This document shows, piece after piece, positions 34,053 through 42,183 of a DNA stretch of 42,183 nucleotides. The position numbers and the translations under genes were made by a program. Source of the stretch: Anaerolineae bacterium. GTDB taxonomy: Bacteria; Chloroflexota; Anaerolineae; JAADDB01. A model generated the notes under the pieces. It saw only the letters and a program-made list of their open reading frames with translations, searched no databases and was not told the origin of the DNA. Each line of letters starts with the position of its first letter. The first letter of the stretch is position 1. The stretch lies in assembly GCA_015490995.1 (NCBI GenBank), contig WFWT01000071.1, positions 1 to 42,183 of the forward strand, given 5' to 3'.

Positions 34053-35285
34053 TCACCCTCCGAACACCGTTTCATAAATGTCCATGATGTGGCGAGCTGT
34101 GTCGCGAGCCTGAAAGCGGCGTGCCACATCAGCGCGGGCTGCTGCTCCCATACGTCGGGCCCGTTCTGGATGGCGTAGCAGTTCCACTATCGCGTTGGCC
34201 AGGGCGTTCGGATCGCCCTGGGGGACGAGGTAGCCGGTTTCACCATGACGCACAATCTCCACCGGTCCGCCTCCTCGGGTTGCCACGACCGGTCTGCCCG
34301 CAGCCATCCCTTCCACGATTACCCGGCCAAAGGGTTCATCCCGCAGCGAGGCGTGAACCAGCACGTCCACCAGCGCGTACAGGCGCAACGCGTCCTCCCG
34401 ATGCCCCAGAAACCGTACCTGTTCTGCCAACCCGAGCCGGCGGGCAAGGGCTTGTAACGCTTGTTGATAGCCCCGATCGGCCACCTCTTCACCGCCAACC
34501 ACTATCACTTGCACGTCGGGTATGGCCGCTGTAACCTGGGTCAGCGCGTGCAGAAAGACTTGGTGTCCCTTCCACTCCGTCAACCGACCGAACATCCCTA
34601 TCCGGGGGCGTTGGGGGTCCAACCCCAGCGCCCGAAACAGCTCAGGCTCGGCTTCGGTGGGGATTTCCTCCATATCTACCCCATTGTACACCACATAAAT
34701 GGCCGTGTCACGCAGCCCCTGTGCCTGCAAACAGCGCGCTACGGCCTGGGAGATGCACACGAATGCCCGCACGGAACGGGCCAACCAGCGGTCCCATAGG
34801 TCCCATTGTTCCCACCCCCGCACGTGGCACAAGGTGGGACGGCCGGTCCAGCGGGCGGCCAGGGCTGCCGGTCGGTTGACTACCAGCTCCGCGTTTAAAT
34901 GAATGATGTCCGGTCGTACCTCATCGATGACTCGACGGATACGGCGTGCTTCGGGCCAGAAACGTCGGTACCACCGCCCTATATTGCCTCCCGCGTGCCA
35001 GATGCGCGCTAGGCGCGGGTGTTGCCGAATCCAGGCGCCGAACCGTCCCCGGCGTATTCGGTCGACGCGTGGGCCAAAGCTAACCCCTTGACCTTGTTGG
35101 GTAGTGAGGGTATAGACAGACACCTCCAGGTGTTGGAACCGGGTCACGTATGGGTTTCCCTGGGCTAGGAGGATCACCGGTTCATAACGACGGCGGTCCA
35201 GGTGACGGATCAAGTACCATAAGCTGACCACCGAGCCACCTGGAGTGGGTGCCAGGTCAATGTAAAGCACCCGGCGTGGGGTCAT
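34053..35285 (-). CDS. Glycosyltransferase family 4
   Basis: A 410-residue GT-B enzyme. LAPTPGGSVVSLWYLIRHL (11-29) is the N-terminal loop. VYNGVDMEEIP, MFGRLTEWKGH and the E-x7-E motif in DEPFGRVIVEGMAAGRPVVATRGGG mark the donor domain. An Arg/Trp-rich segment around residues 85-120 is an unusual insertion and may contact the membrane. ATG 35285 has AGGAG five bases upstream and overlaps the Wzz-like gene's stop as ATGA. Confidence 0.9.
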   Translation of the reverse strand: MTPRRVLYIDLAPTPGGSVVSLWYLIRHLDRRRYEPVILLAQGNPYVTRFQHLEVSVYTLTTQQGQGVSFGPRVDRIRRGRFGAWIRQHPRLARIWHAGGNIGRWYRRFWPEARRIRRVIDEVRPDIIHLNAELVVNRPAALAARWTGRPTLCHVRGWEQWDLWDRWLARSVRAFVCISQAVARCLQAQGLRDTAIYVVYNGVDMEEIPTEAEPELFRALGLDPQRPRIGMFGRLTEWKGHQVFLHALTQVTAAIPDVQVIVVGGEEVADRGYQQALQALARRLGLAEQVRFLGHREDALRLYALVDVLVHASLRDEPFGRVIVEGMAAGRPVVATRGGGPVEIVRHGETGYLVPQGDPNALANAIVELLRHPERARRMGAAARADVARRFQARDTARHIMDIYETVFGG

Positions 35286-36487
35286 AGGGTCTCCTGCCGT
35301 GGGTGGGATGCTGCCACGGGTCGGCGTAGGAGGTGTGTGACAACTTCCAACGCCAGGGCCAACACAATGCCCAACAAGAGGGCGACGAACGCGCCGTACA
35401 GCACGTACCGTGCTATCGGTCGAGGGGCACGGGTGACCGGCTCGCGTTCGCCTTCGATGATCTGGAGGTAACCGCTGCTCAACGCAAGTTCCTCTTTTGT
35501 GCGGGCTTCGTTCAGTTTATCAACCAGGAATGCGTACTGGTCCTCTGCCATTCGGATATTCAGCGTTAGGCGTTGATATTCGTTCTGGAGGCCGATCAGT
35601 TCGGCCAAGCGGGTCTGGTACTGGGCAATCAGGCGATCGTATTCGTCCACGCGCGCCCGATGACCTGCGGCGAGCGCGTCTTGGGCAAGGGCTTCGGCCT
35701 CGAGGGAACGAGCTTGGGCTTGCGTCGCGGTGGCTTCGTCTTCTTGGCCCGCGGCAGCGAGGGTCGTCGCTTGCTGGCGGAGGCGGGTAGCTTCCTGACG
35801 ATACGCCCGGGCCAGCGCTTGGGCCTGTTCGGCAGCCACCTGGGCTCGGTCCCGCTCTAGCATGAGTGCCCGGATTTGATCCTGCAGCGCGGTGGCTTCA
35901 CGGTCGATATCGGTCAGGTTGTACTTAAGCCGAAAGTCGCGCAGTTGTTGGCGGGCTGCGTTAACCGCTTCTTGTTGTTCCACTACTTGCTTTTCCAGAA
36001 AGATGCGGGTGGCCGTGACGCTGCGAGTGCGCATCGAACGATAAAAGGCCAGGGCTTTGGCAATGTGTACCTCGGCCATGCGACGGGCAAGGGTGGCCGA
36101 CGGAAGGTTGCGGTACACGACAATAACGGTTGTTCCCTCAATGCGGGGCCACATGGCTTCCAGGATGTCATCTGCCGTCAGGCTGGTGCCCAACTCGTCG
36201 TTCAGCGTGGAGGCGGTATCCCAGGCAACATCCCGGTTGCGGAGGACGTCGATGAACTCTACCCCGATACGAACTTTGGCTTCATCGCCGGTGGGTTGAC
36301 GTACACGGGTGAACAGCGCGACGTCCTCGGGTTCCACAAGCAACGCTTGCAGACGCACGGTGGCTTGATAGTGCACGGGTTGAGAGGCTACCGTGTAGTA
36401 AATGCCTCCCACCGTTACCGTCACCAGCAGCGCAATTAGCCACAGTCGTTTCAGGATAATCTGAACGTATGGCTTCAAAGAATCCAT
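35282..36487 (-). CDS. Wzz-like polysaccharide chain-length determinant (PCP family)
   Basis: 401 residues with the polysaccharide co-polymerase layout: a membrane helix near 14-33, a long extracytoplasmic part, and a second helix near 368-390. The outer part begins with a Wzz-type domain and continues as an Ala/Gln/Glu-rich coiled coil, about 160-330. The segment YQRLTLNIRMAEDQYAFLVDKLNEAR before the second helix is typical of the GNVR region. It has no cytoplasmic tyrosine kinase domain. It should set the length of the polymer made by the Wzy-like protein. An extended -10 promoter upstream may add expression of the downstream genes. Confidence 0.88.
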   Translation of the reverse strand: MDSLKPYVQIILKRLWLIALLVTVTVGGIYYTVASQPVHYQATVRLQALLVEPEDVALFTRVRQPTGDEAKVRIGVEFIDVLRNRDVAWDTASTLNDELGTSLTADDILEAMWPRIEGTTVIVVYRNLPSATLARRMAEVHIAKALAFYRSMRTRSVTATRIFLEKQVVEQQEAVNAARQQLRDFRLKYNLTDIDREATALQDQIRALMLERDRAQVAAEQAQALARAYRQEATRLRQQATTLAAAGQEDEATATQAQARSLEAEALAQDALAAGHRARVDEYDRLIAQYQTRLAELIGLQNEYQRLTLNIRMAEDQYAFLVDKLNEARTKEELALSSGYLQIIEGEREPVTRAPRPIARYVLYGAFVALLLGIVLALALEVVTHLLRRPVAASHPRQETL

Positions 36488-36560
36488 CGACCTGTTTACC
36501 TCGTATGGGCCTGCCCAATGTGGATCACACCACTTTAGGCTCTGTACCGTCTGCGCGGGG

Positions 36561-36591
36561 AGTATAACATAATCTAAGAGCTGGCTCCCAA
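36561..36591 (-). promoter_or_regulatory. Possible extended -10 promoter inside the glycan operon
   Basis: On the minus strand, TG-T-TATACT forms an extended -10 (hexamer 36561-36566). A TTGGGA at 36586-36591 is 19 bases further upstream, a long spacing. It lies at the end of the methyltransferase gene and about 75 bases before the Wzz-like gene. Confidence 0.4.
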
Positions 36592-37401
36592 AACCTGACC
36601 ACCAGAAGCAGACATGTCGTTGTCTCCTCTGGCCCCGATCGGCGGCGTGTCCAGGGTAGGTTTGTGTTCCCCTGGGTCAGGCTGCGTTACCGGGCGTTCG
36701 GCTACTAAAACCCAACCCAACGCGTCCTGTCGTGCCCAGGGTATCAGGCGGTCCAGGAGGGAGGCCAGGAGGTCCAGGGGGATGACCACCGGGAGAAGAA
36801 GCCAAGAGGCTGCCAGAACACGCGCGTGCGGGCCCCACACCAGACGGACCGGCAGGCATGCTTTGAACACTAAGGCCCCCAGAATGTCTTCGCATCGGGC
36901 CAGAAAGGCAGTAAAGAGGCCTCCAAGCTGGATGACACTTGTGACTTGGAAGCCGGCCTGACGGGCCAAGTAGGTGATCCCATACCGGGTAAATCGGTAG
37001 TAGTCATGGGGTTCATAATGGAGCCCCCACGTCATAGGCACGGTGACGTACAGTAATCCCCCCGGTTTCAAGATCCGGTACATCTCGCGCAGAGCTTGGG
37101 CCGGCTCAGGCACGTGTTCCAGCACTTCGGTGCAGATCACACCGTCGAACGTTTTCCCCGCGAAGGGCAATGCCAGGGCGCTCCCTACGACGGTGAGACC
37201 TCTCGTCGGGCTCACGTCCACGGCTACGTACTGCACATCAGAGGACAACAAGGGACGGAATGGCTGGTTCCCCGCGCCCACATCCAACACCTGCCCGCGC
37301 AAGGTGGCAAGCCAGTGTGCCGCGGCCCTGTAAAGTCGCCACCGATAAGTGAAAAAACGCGCCTGTCGGTGCAGATATCGCCAGATGTGCCAGTTGTTCA
37401 C
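36574..37401 (-). CDS. SAM-dependent methyltransferase (type 11) of the glycan cluster
   Basis: 275 residues. VLDVGAGNQPFRPLL (38-52) is motif I; YVAVDVSPTRGL supplies the ribose-binding acidic residue; DGVICTEVLEHVPEP and MYRILKPGGLLYVTVP complete the fold. MTWGLHYEPHDYYRFTRYG is typical of methyltransferases in glycan clusters. Residues about 185-235 are hydrophobic and may associate with the membrane; a Pro/Gly tail ends the protein. GTG 37401 is chosen because GGAGG stands six bases upstream. The target, probably a sugar hydroxyl or chain end, is inferred. Confidence 0.85.
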   Translation of the reverse strand: MNNWHIWRYLHRQARFFTYRWRLYRAAAHWLATLRGQVLDVGAGNQPFRPLLSSDVQYVAVDVSPTRGLTVVGSALALPFAGKTFDGVICTEVLEHVPEPAQALREMYRILKPGGLLYVTVPMTWGLHYEPHDYYRFTRYGITYLARQAGFQVTSVIQLGGLFTAFLARCEDILGALVFKACLPVRLVWGPHARVLAASWLLLPVVIPLDLLASLLDRLIPWARQDALGWVLVAERPVTQPDPGEHKPTLDTPPIGARGDNDMSASGGQVLGASS

Positions 37402-37458
37402 CCGTTACCTCCACCCTGTCAACGCGTGTTTGCAGCCTTCTGGTACCAAACGTTTGCG

Positions 37459-40263
37459 TTATTCAAGTGTTGTAAAGGTCTGCAGGAGGACGTGATCACC
37501 GATAGGTTGCCCCTGCGCATCTATGACCGGCACCCGTTGCATGGTCCGCACGTCATATAGGCCCGCGATGAGCCGGTAGGGCCCTGGGGGGAGGGATTCC
37601 GGCAACGTGAGGGTATATTGGTCCACCACGTATTCCCCGGGAAGCCAGGAGGTAGTCGGCGCGGCTCCATGTTGGGGGATGTGATCTTCCTGGGCGAGCA
37701 CGCGGTTGTTGGGGTCCAGCAGTTGGACAAAGCCCGTATAGCTGACGCGCGTGGGACCCCCGGCCCGCCACACCAGTGTGACCTCTACCCGGTTGCCGGG
37801 GCGGATCGCGCCTTCTACGGTGTAGCCGATGAGAACACCTGCCGTGCTCAAGCGAGGGGGCGGGTCAAGGGGGGCCTTCACTGCAGGTGGGGTAAACCGT
37901 CGCGCGCGGCCTTTCACCTCTATCTGGCCCAGGAATACCGGCCCCCAGGCGATGCCGTTAGGGGCTTTCAGTTCCAGTTGGACGTTGTAGGTACCTGGTG
38001 AGGTTTCGGCGGCAATGCGCCAGTCTATAATATCGCGCACCAATTCCCCTGCCGTCCACCGGGATGACGCATACCATGCCACCGGAGGCGTGAGCCATGT
38101 GTCCGCTACGTTACCCGTTGTGTCAACCAAGCGCAACTGCACTTGAAGGTCCGGCAAGGGGGCGTGTTGGGCCTGCCACAGGAAGGAAATGGGCAACACG
38201 GTGCCGGGGGCAACCTCCCGACGTAAGAGGGTCGCCTCTATCAGGGCTAAGGGGGCCTCTGCCAAAGCCCGGGGGGAGAGCTCTGGGAAGGCGGCGGCGC
38301 GACGGATTTGGACCTGCCCTATCACCGCGTCCACCCCTGCCATCACGTTCGGGGCCTCTTGAACCGAAAGGGGGCGGGTGGTGTCGGGGTCGTATACGCG
38401 CACGGTGACCGTGTAAGAGCCGGGGGGCGTGCCTAAAGGGATTTCCAACAAATAAACGTTTATGGTGGTCTCGTTCTCACGCCAAAAGGGAGGCGCAAGG
38501 TGACGGTCGTTCAGAAGTCGGCGGTCATCTTGGGCGATGAGGTGGCCGTCCGGGTCCCACAGGCGCACACTGGCTTTATACGGCGCTCGGGGCTCACCAT
38601 TCCGCTGCCAGCGAAGGGCCACCCACACCGGCCGGGGAGTATGTTGGGTCTCCTCCGGAAGAGCCGGTGTCGGTGCTTGTCCCATGGCAGTGTTTATCAC
38701 GGTTAGGCCATCACTAAATTGTACGTAAGTTGCTTGCCAGGTATCTGCCAGCGCATATGAGGCGTTGGACGGCACCTGGAAAACATCCACCCGATATCCT
38801 CGGAACGAGCGACTCTGCACATGGATACCGTACTTACGCAATAGGTAGGGCACCAGGCCTCGCGGGTCGGTATCCGATTTGTACCATTGGACCCAGAACA
38901 CCCGTTGTTTACCCTGAGCCAGGCGGTTCAAGCGGTCGGCGACCGTTTGGGCATCGACAAACAGATAATACGCCGGGGCTACCTGGGGGGAGGGTGGCGG
39001 AGGGTGCTCCGGGCGTTTGCTAAAGCGGGGGTAATAGAACCCAAGCGGGTAAGGCACATCCACGAGGATAACGTCTTCCGGCCCGGCTGCCTCCATCAGC
39101 CAGGTCGCCAGGCCGGAGGTATCCTCTCGGAAGTAGTCAGGGTTGAACTGGTCGGCGTAGATGCCGGCTGTGAGAAATACAACCAGGGCAAGGGTGGTGC
39201 TCAGGCTCACAAGGCGCCATCGGTGCAGCTGTTCCAGGCCGAACCCCACCAGCAAGGCCATAAAGGGCACCACGAATGAAATGTATCGGGGGGCGAAGGT
39301 GGCCCGTTCTACCAGAACCACATAATACAGCGTTATAGGTATGATGACCGAGGCGAGGAGGAAGGCCACAGCAGGACGTGAAGCACGTTGGTGTAGACCG
39401 CGCAGCGTTGCTACCAGGAAAAGGGCGCCGGTAAGCAACATTCCCCCTATCGTCCATGGGGGCCAGGCGGGCAGCCCCACGGTGAACGTTTGCCACAGCG
39501 TGCGCAGGTATTCGAGCCACGAGGGCACTTGCAGGTTAGGATTGCCATAAGGGGCAATCTGTTGATAGGCCCGGAGGGCCTGAGGTGAGAAGAGCAGAAG
39601 GGACCACACCCCTGCCAGGAACAAATCGCGCGCACGTTGCCGAATGGCATCCGTTACCCGGCGTGCACGTGTCAGGGCTATACCCAGCGCGGTGAGGGCA
39701 AACAGGTACCACGCACTAAGCACAAACACGGTGGAATAGTGAACCAGTACGGCTGCGGCCATCAGAGTGCCCAGGCCCAGCCAGGTCCGGGATCGCCCTT
39801 GCCATACCTGCCAGAACTCCCGCGCGGTCAGGGTGAGGAGGGCAAAGGCCAGGGTATACATGCGCGTTTCCTGGGCCTCGCCGATCAGGAAAGGGGCCAG
39901 GGTGATGTACAACGCTACCCCCCAGCCGAGGCCTACACCTCCGAGACGTCGAGCTAGCGCGATGCTCAGCGGTACCAGTAATACACCCCACCAGAGGGAA
40001 AAGAACCGGGTAGTAAAGGCGGTGATACCGGCCACTTGTAACCACCCGTGGAGCAACAGAAAGTATCCTGGCGGGTGAATGTCCAGTTCCGGTGCCTGTA
40101 AAATCGCCTGTACCGGGCGGGAGGCCACGTCGATGTTGCGCGCTTCATCCCACCAGATGTCCTGGACGTCCAGGCGCCAAAGCCGTAACCCCCAGGCCAG
40201 CAGGATGAGCCCCAGCCATCCCCATCGGTGCCACCTGTTGGGTGTGTCCAGCCTTTCGGCCAT
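37459..40263 (-). CDS. GT39/ArnT-like GT-C glycosyltransferase with long C-terminal beta domains
   Basis: 934 residues. The N-terminal 390 residues hold about 10-12 membrane segments. WWDEAR at 37-42, with the Asp39-Glu40 pair in the first outer loop, and DIHPPGYFLLLHGWL at 61-75 are the GT39/PMT-type catalytic region. Residues about 390-500 form a soluble alpha/beta domain. Residues about 510-930 contain at least two beta-sandwich-like modules with repeated elements such as LPPGPYRLIAGLYD, LPGEYVVDQYTL and PGSYTVTVRVYD. It should use a polyprenyl-phosphate sugar on the outer membrane face. The adjacent upstream GT2 (stop and start touching) is the natural maker of that donor. Similar N-terminal GT-C plus beta-module proteins are, to my knowledge, common in Chloroflexota. 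Confidence 0.85.
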   Translation of the reverse strand: MAERLDTPNRWHRWGWLGLILLAWGLRLWRLDVQDIWWDEARNIDVASRPVQAILQAPELDIHPPGYFLLLHGWLQVAGITAFTTRFFSLWWGVLLVPLSIALARRLGGVGLGWGVALYITLAPFLIGEAQETRMYTLAFALLTLTAREFWQVWQGRSRTWLGLGTLMAAAVLVHYSTVFVLSAWYLFALTALGIALTRARRVTDAIRQRARDLFLAGVWSLLLFSPQALRAYQQIAPYGNPNLQVPSWLEYLRTLWQTFTVGLPAWPPWTIGGMLLTGALFLVATLRGLHQRASRPAVAFLLASVIIPITLYYVVLVERATFAPRYISFVVPFMALLVGFGLEQLHRWRLVSLSTTLALVVFLTAGIYADQFNPDYFREDTSGLATWLMEAAGPEDVILVDVPYPLGFYYPRFSKRPEHPPPPSPQVAPAYYLFVDAQTVADRLNRLAQGKQRVFWVQWYKSDTDPRGLVPYLLRKYGIHVQSRSFRGYRVDVFQVPSNASYALADTWQATYVQFSDGLTVINTAMGQAPTPALPEETQHTPRPVWVALRWQRNGEPRAPYKASVRLWDPDGHLIAQDDRRLLNDRHLAPPFWRENETTINVYLLEIPLGTPPGSYTVTVRVYDPDTTRPLSVQEAPNVMAGVDAVIGQVQIRRAAAFPELSPRALAEAPLALIEATLLRREVAPGTVLPISFLWQAQHAPLPDLQVQLRLVDTTGNVADTWLTPPVAWYASSRWTAGELVRDIIDWRIAAETSPGTYNVQLELKAPNGIAWGPVFLGQIEVKGRARRFTPPAVKAPLDPPPRLSTAGVLIGYTVEGAIRPGNRVEVTLVWRAGGPTRVSYTGFVQLLDPNNRVLAQEDHIPQHGAAPTTSWLPGEYVVDQYTLTLPESLPPGPYRLIAGLYDVRTMQRVPVIDAQGQPIGDHVLLQTFTTLE

Positions 40264-41223
40264 TTATTCCTCCCCCACGGTGTCGCGAATGGCGTAGGGT
40301 TCCTCCCGCAGGGCCACGTGGGCGATCATCTCTCCGAGGAGGCCAAAGGAAATGAACTGTACGCCCACGATCATCAGCAACACGCCCAAAGTGAGCAATG
40401 GGCGGGTGCCGATGGGACGCTGTCCCAAAAACCACAGGACGGTCAGGTACACGTTGATGGCCGTTCCCGCCAGCAAGCTCACCACGCCCAGGGACCCAAA
40501 CAGGTGCAAGGGACGCCAAGTGTACTGGGTGAGGAAGAGCACGGTGATCAGGTCGAAAAACCCGATTGCAAACCGGCTCACGCCAAACTTGGATCGGCCA
40601 TACCGTCGGGGCCGGTGGTGCACTTTAATTTCTGTGACGCGAAATCCCCGCCAGGCGGCCAGTACAGCGATGTAACGGTACAGCATACCATAAATGCGTA
40701 TCTCTTGAACCACCTCGCGGTGATACGCCTTAAAACCACTGTTAAAATCGTGGAGGGGCACACCGGTCAGCGTACGGGTAGCCCAATTGAACAGTCGGGA
40801 GGGCCATCTCTTAGTCCAGGGGTCGCGGCGGGGGTATTTCCAGCCGTTGACCACGTCCCATCCCTCCTCTAAAGCGGCCAGAAACCGGGGGATCTCCGCG
40901 GGATCGTCCTGCAAGTCGGCATCCAGGGTGATGATCCACTTCCCACGAGCCGCACGAAAGCCGGCGGTCAGCGCGGCAGCCTTGCCGAAATTACGTCGTA
41001 ATCGTATGCCCCGCACGCGCGCGTCCGTGTTCGCCAGACGACAAATGATCTCCCAGGAAGCATCTCGACTGCCGTCATCCACAAAGATCACCTCGTAAGA
41101 GAGGGTTAAAGGTACGAGGGCTGCTTGGATTTCGGCGTGCAGTTGAGATAAGCTCTCGGCTTCGTCGTATACCGGCACTACAATGGAGAGGTCAGGTGGG
41201 GTCGATGTTCTGTTTTCCGCCAT
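40264..41223 (-). CDS. Polyprenyl-phosphate glycosyltransferase, GT2 (GtrB/DPM1-like)
   Basis: 319 residues. The GT-A domain holds LSIVVPVYDEAESL, VIFVDDGSRDAS (Asp49/Asp50), RNFGKAAALTAGFRAA and LDADLQDDP with the Asp101/Asp103 metal motif. The loop RRYGRSKFG at the membrane junction is typical. Two C-terminal hydrophobic helices (about 240-262 and 272-295) anchor it. These enzymes move a sugar from a nucleotide donor to polyprenyl phosphate on the cytoplasmic face. The next gene starts at the base after its stop, so donor maker and GT-C user are coupled. ATG 41223 has GGGGAGG upstream. Confidence 0.93.
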   Translation of the reverse strand: MAENRTSTPPDLSIVVPVYDEAESLSQLHAEIQAALVPLTLSYEVIFVDDGSRDASWEIICRLANTDARVRGIRLRRNFGKAAALTAGFRAARGKWIITLDADLQDDPAEIPRFLAALEEGWDVVNGWKYPRRDPWTKRWPSRLFNWATRTLTGVPLHDFNSGFKAYHREVVQEIRIYGMLYRYIAVLAAWRGFRVTEIKVHHRPRRYGRSKFGVSRFAIGFFDLITVLFLTQYTWRPLHLFGSLGVVSLLAGTAINVYLTVLWFLGQRPIGTRPLLTLGVLLMIVGVQFISFGLLGEMIAHVALREEPYAIRDTVGEE

Positions 41224-41237
41224 CCTGGGCCTCCCCT

Positions 41238-42183
41238 CTATTCTGTCTCACCGTCCACAAAGGGGACCCCCCACCCGGCCGCGAGGAGGCGACCGAAGGC
41301 GAACACCCCCCTGGCCAGCGCGGTGACTCCGGTGACATCACGCCCCCGGGGAAGATCGCCAGGGTGCCATCCGGGAGCGCCAACGATGCCCGCATACGTT
41401 TCGGGGGACGCGATGGCCTGGCGCCACTGAATGTTTTTCCCGCCGGGAGGTGGCGTTGCCGTGGAAGCGTGGCTCGCGGCCTCGCGGGCTTTCACCTGGT
41501 TCTGGACGTAGGTTGGGTCGCTCCACTCGCCGGTCATTAACTGTTTCAGTTCCTCCAGTTCCAGGAGGAACACATCCTCACGTCTGTGAAGACGGCCATC
41601 GCTTTGCGCCTCTGTCGCCACTGCTAGGGTCCAGTGTCGACTGGCCGTGCACACCCAGGCTAGGGCGACGCGCGCGGTTTCACGCAGTTGCAACCAGGCG
41701 TTGACCCACGCCCACAGGTCCGCTCCTCGCTGTGCCGGGTCTGTGCTCTCGCCGGCCGCTTCCACCCGCGGGGTGGGGGAAGCGCGTTCTCCCCATCGTG
41801 GAGTGGCTACTTCGAAGACGGCGTCACTTAACCAGGGCCACCTGACCCCCAAATCCTCCCGTGTTATCGGGGTCGTCCTCGCGTCCAAGGCGTTCAGCGG
41901 GGCCAGGGAAGGAAGCGTGTGTACGTTCACGTGTTGGTACACGTAATCCGGTGTAGCCGACGGCAGGGCGTACAGAATGTCCGCCAGCGCGAGGGTGCTC
42001 GTGGCCAGAACGGCCAGGGCCTCCCCCGCGCGTACCGCGATTTCCTCCATCACCTGGAGGATTTCTGCCTGTTCCCAACGCAGACGCATGACCCGCCGTG
42101 CCCAGCGGGGTATCCGTTCCACTACCTGGATGGTTTCCTCGTACACGCGTTGCCATCGGTGATGAGGTGAGGTCGGGGGGAGG
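41238..42183 (-). CDS. Partial protein resembling PEP-synthase middle and C-terminal regions, possibly degenerate
   Basis: The frame stays open to the right edge, so the N-terminus lies outside; the GTG at 42146 is only an internal candidate. About 315 residues are visible. FEVATPRWGE (about residue 111 counted from 42146) and the later segment ETARVALAWVCTASRHWTLA...HRREDVFLLELEELKQLM resemble the linker of pyruvate, water dikinase (PEP synthase), where ELA.PRW.EDP and EDVFFLTLEEL occur. The last 70 residues end in GVFAFGRLLAAGWGVPFVDG, reminiscent of the swivel domain, but the catalytic T/S-x-x-H motif is not seen. It could be an inactive relative or a domain with another role. It ends 14 bases before the GT2 gene. 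Confidence 0.45.
   Translation of the reverse strand, partial: LPPTSPHHRWQRVYEETIQVVERIPRWARRVMRLRWEQAEILQVMEEIAVRAGEALAVLATSTLALADILYALPSATPDYVYQHVNVHTLPSLAPLNALDARTTPITREDLGVRWPWLSDAVFEVATPRWGERASPTPRVEAAGESTDPAQRGADLWAWVNAWLQLRETARVALAWVCTASRHWTLAVATEAQSDGRLHRREDVFLLELEELKQLMTGEWSDPTYVQNQVKAREAASHASTATPPPGGKNIQWRQAIASPETYAGIVGAPGWHPGDLPRGRDVTGVTALARGVFAFGRLLAAGWGVPFVDGETE

Overview
This window of 42,183 bases is GC-rich and densely coded, and looks like a chromosomal stretch of a Chloroflexota bacterium, probably thermophilic and Anaerolineae-like. The taxonomic guess is an inference. It rests on a tungsten/molybdenum-type aldehyde oxidoreductase, an F420-type NADPH reductase, a GT-C glycosyltransferase with long extracellular beta domains, several alkaline-phosphatase-superfamily proteins, and many translationally coupled starts (ATGA or GTGA overlaps). 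No rRNA, tRNA, transposase, integrase or CRISPR array was seen.

Left part, 1-8411. A secreted LysM protein runs off the left edge on the minus strand and has its own promoter. Next is a minus-strand Mn/Fe superoxide dismutase with a near-consensus promoter and a terminator. Divergent from it, a complete SAM-I riboswitch with an antiterminator/terminator switch controls a PLP-dependent sulfur amino acid enzyme and an aspartate kinase, an aspartate-to-methionine unit. A second plus-strand operon from a TATAAT promoter encodes an SsnA-type amidohydrolase, a GT87/MptB-like membrane glycosyltransferase and an NpdG-type NADPH:F420 reductase.

First polysaccharide block, plus strand, 8537-17223: a Wzx-like flippase, an alkaline-phosphatase-superfamily phosphodiesterase, a GT4 enzyme, a small methyltransferase, a GT2-methyltransferase fusion, and two more GT4 enzymes. 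It is followed by sulfate adenylyltransferase (sat) and a second alkaline-phosphatase-superfamily protein whose conserved N-terminus has no canonical start codon.

Convergent housekeeping block, minus strand, 20125-26921: a zinc ribbon-Nudix-GNAT protein, a membrane-anchored cell-wall amidase, a class I glutamine-amidotransferase-like hydrolase, ruvB, ssb, aroK and an aldehyde:ferredoxin oxidoreductase. A TTGACA-N17-TACAAT promoter lies before ssb.

Second polysaccharide block, minus strand, 26966-41223. In transcription order it encodes a polyprenyl-phosphate GT2, a large GT39-like GT-C transferase, a methyltransferase, a Wzz-like chain-length protein, GT4, an O-antigen ligase/polymerase, GT4, GT4, an Alg14-like/Alg13-like pair, a NodB-type deacetylase whose motif order looks circularly permuted, and a FemAB-like acyltransferase. 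Together with the Wzx-like flippase of block one, this supplies most of a lipid-linked (Wzx/Wzy-type) surface polysaccharide pathway. The initiating phosphoglycosyltransferase and nucleotide-sugar synthesis genes are not in the window. At the right edge, a partial minus-strand gene resembles the middle and C-terminal parts of PEP synthase but appears to lack the catalytic histidine motif.
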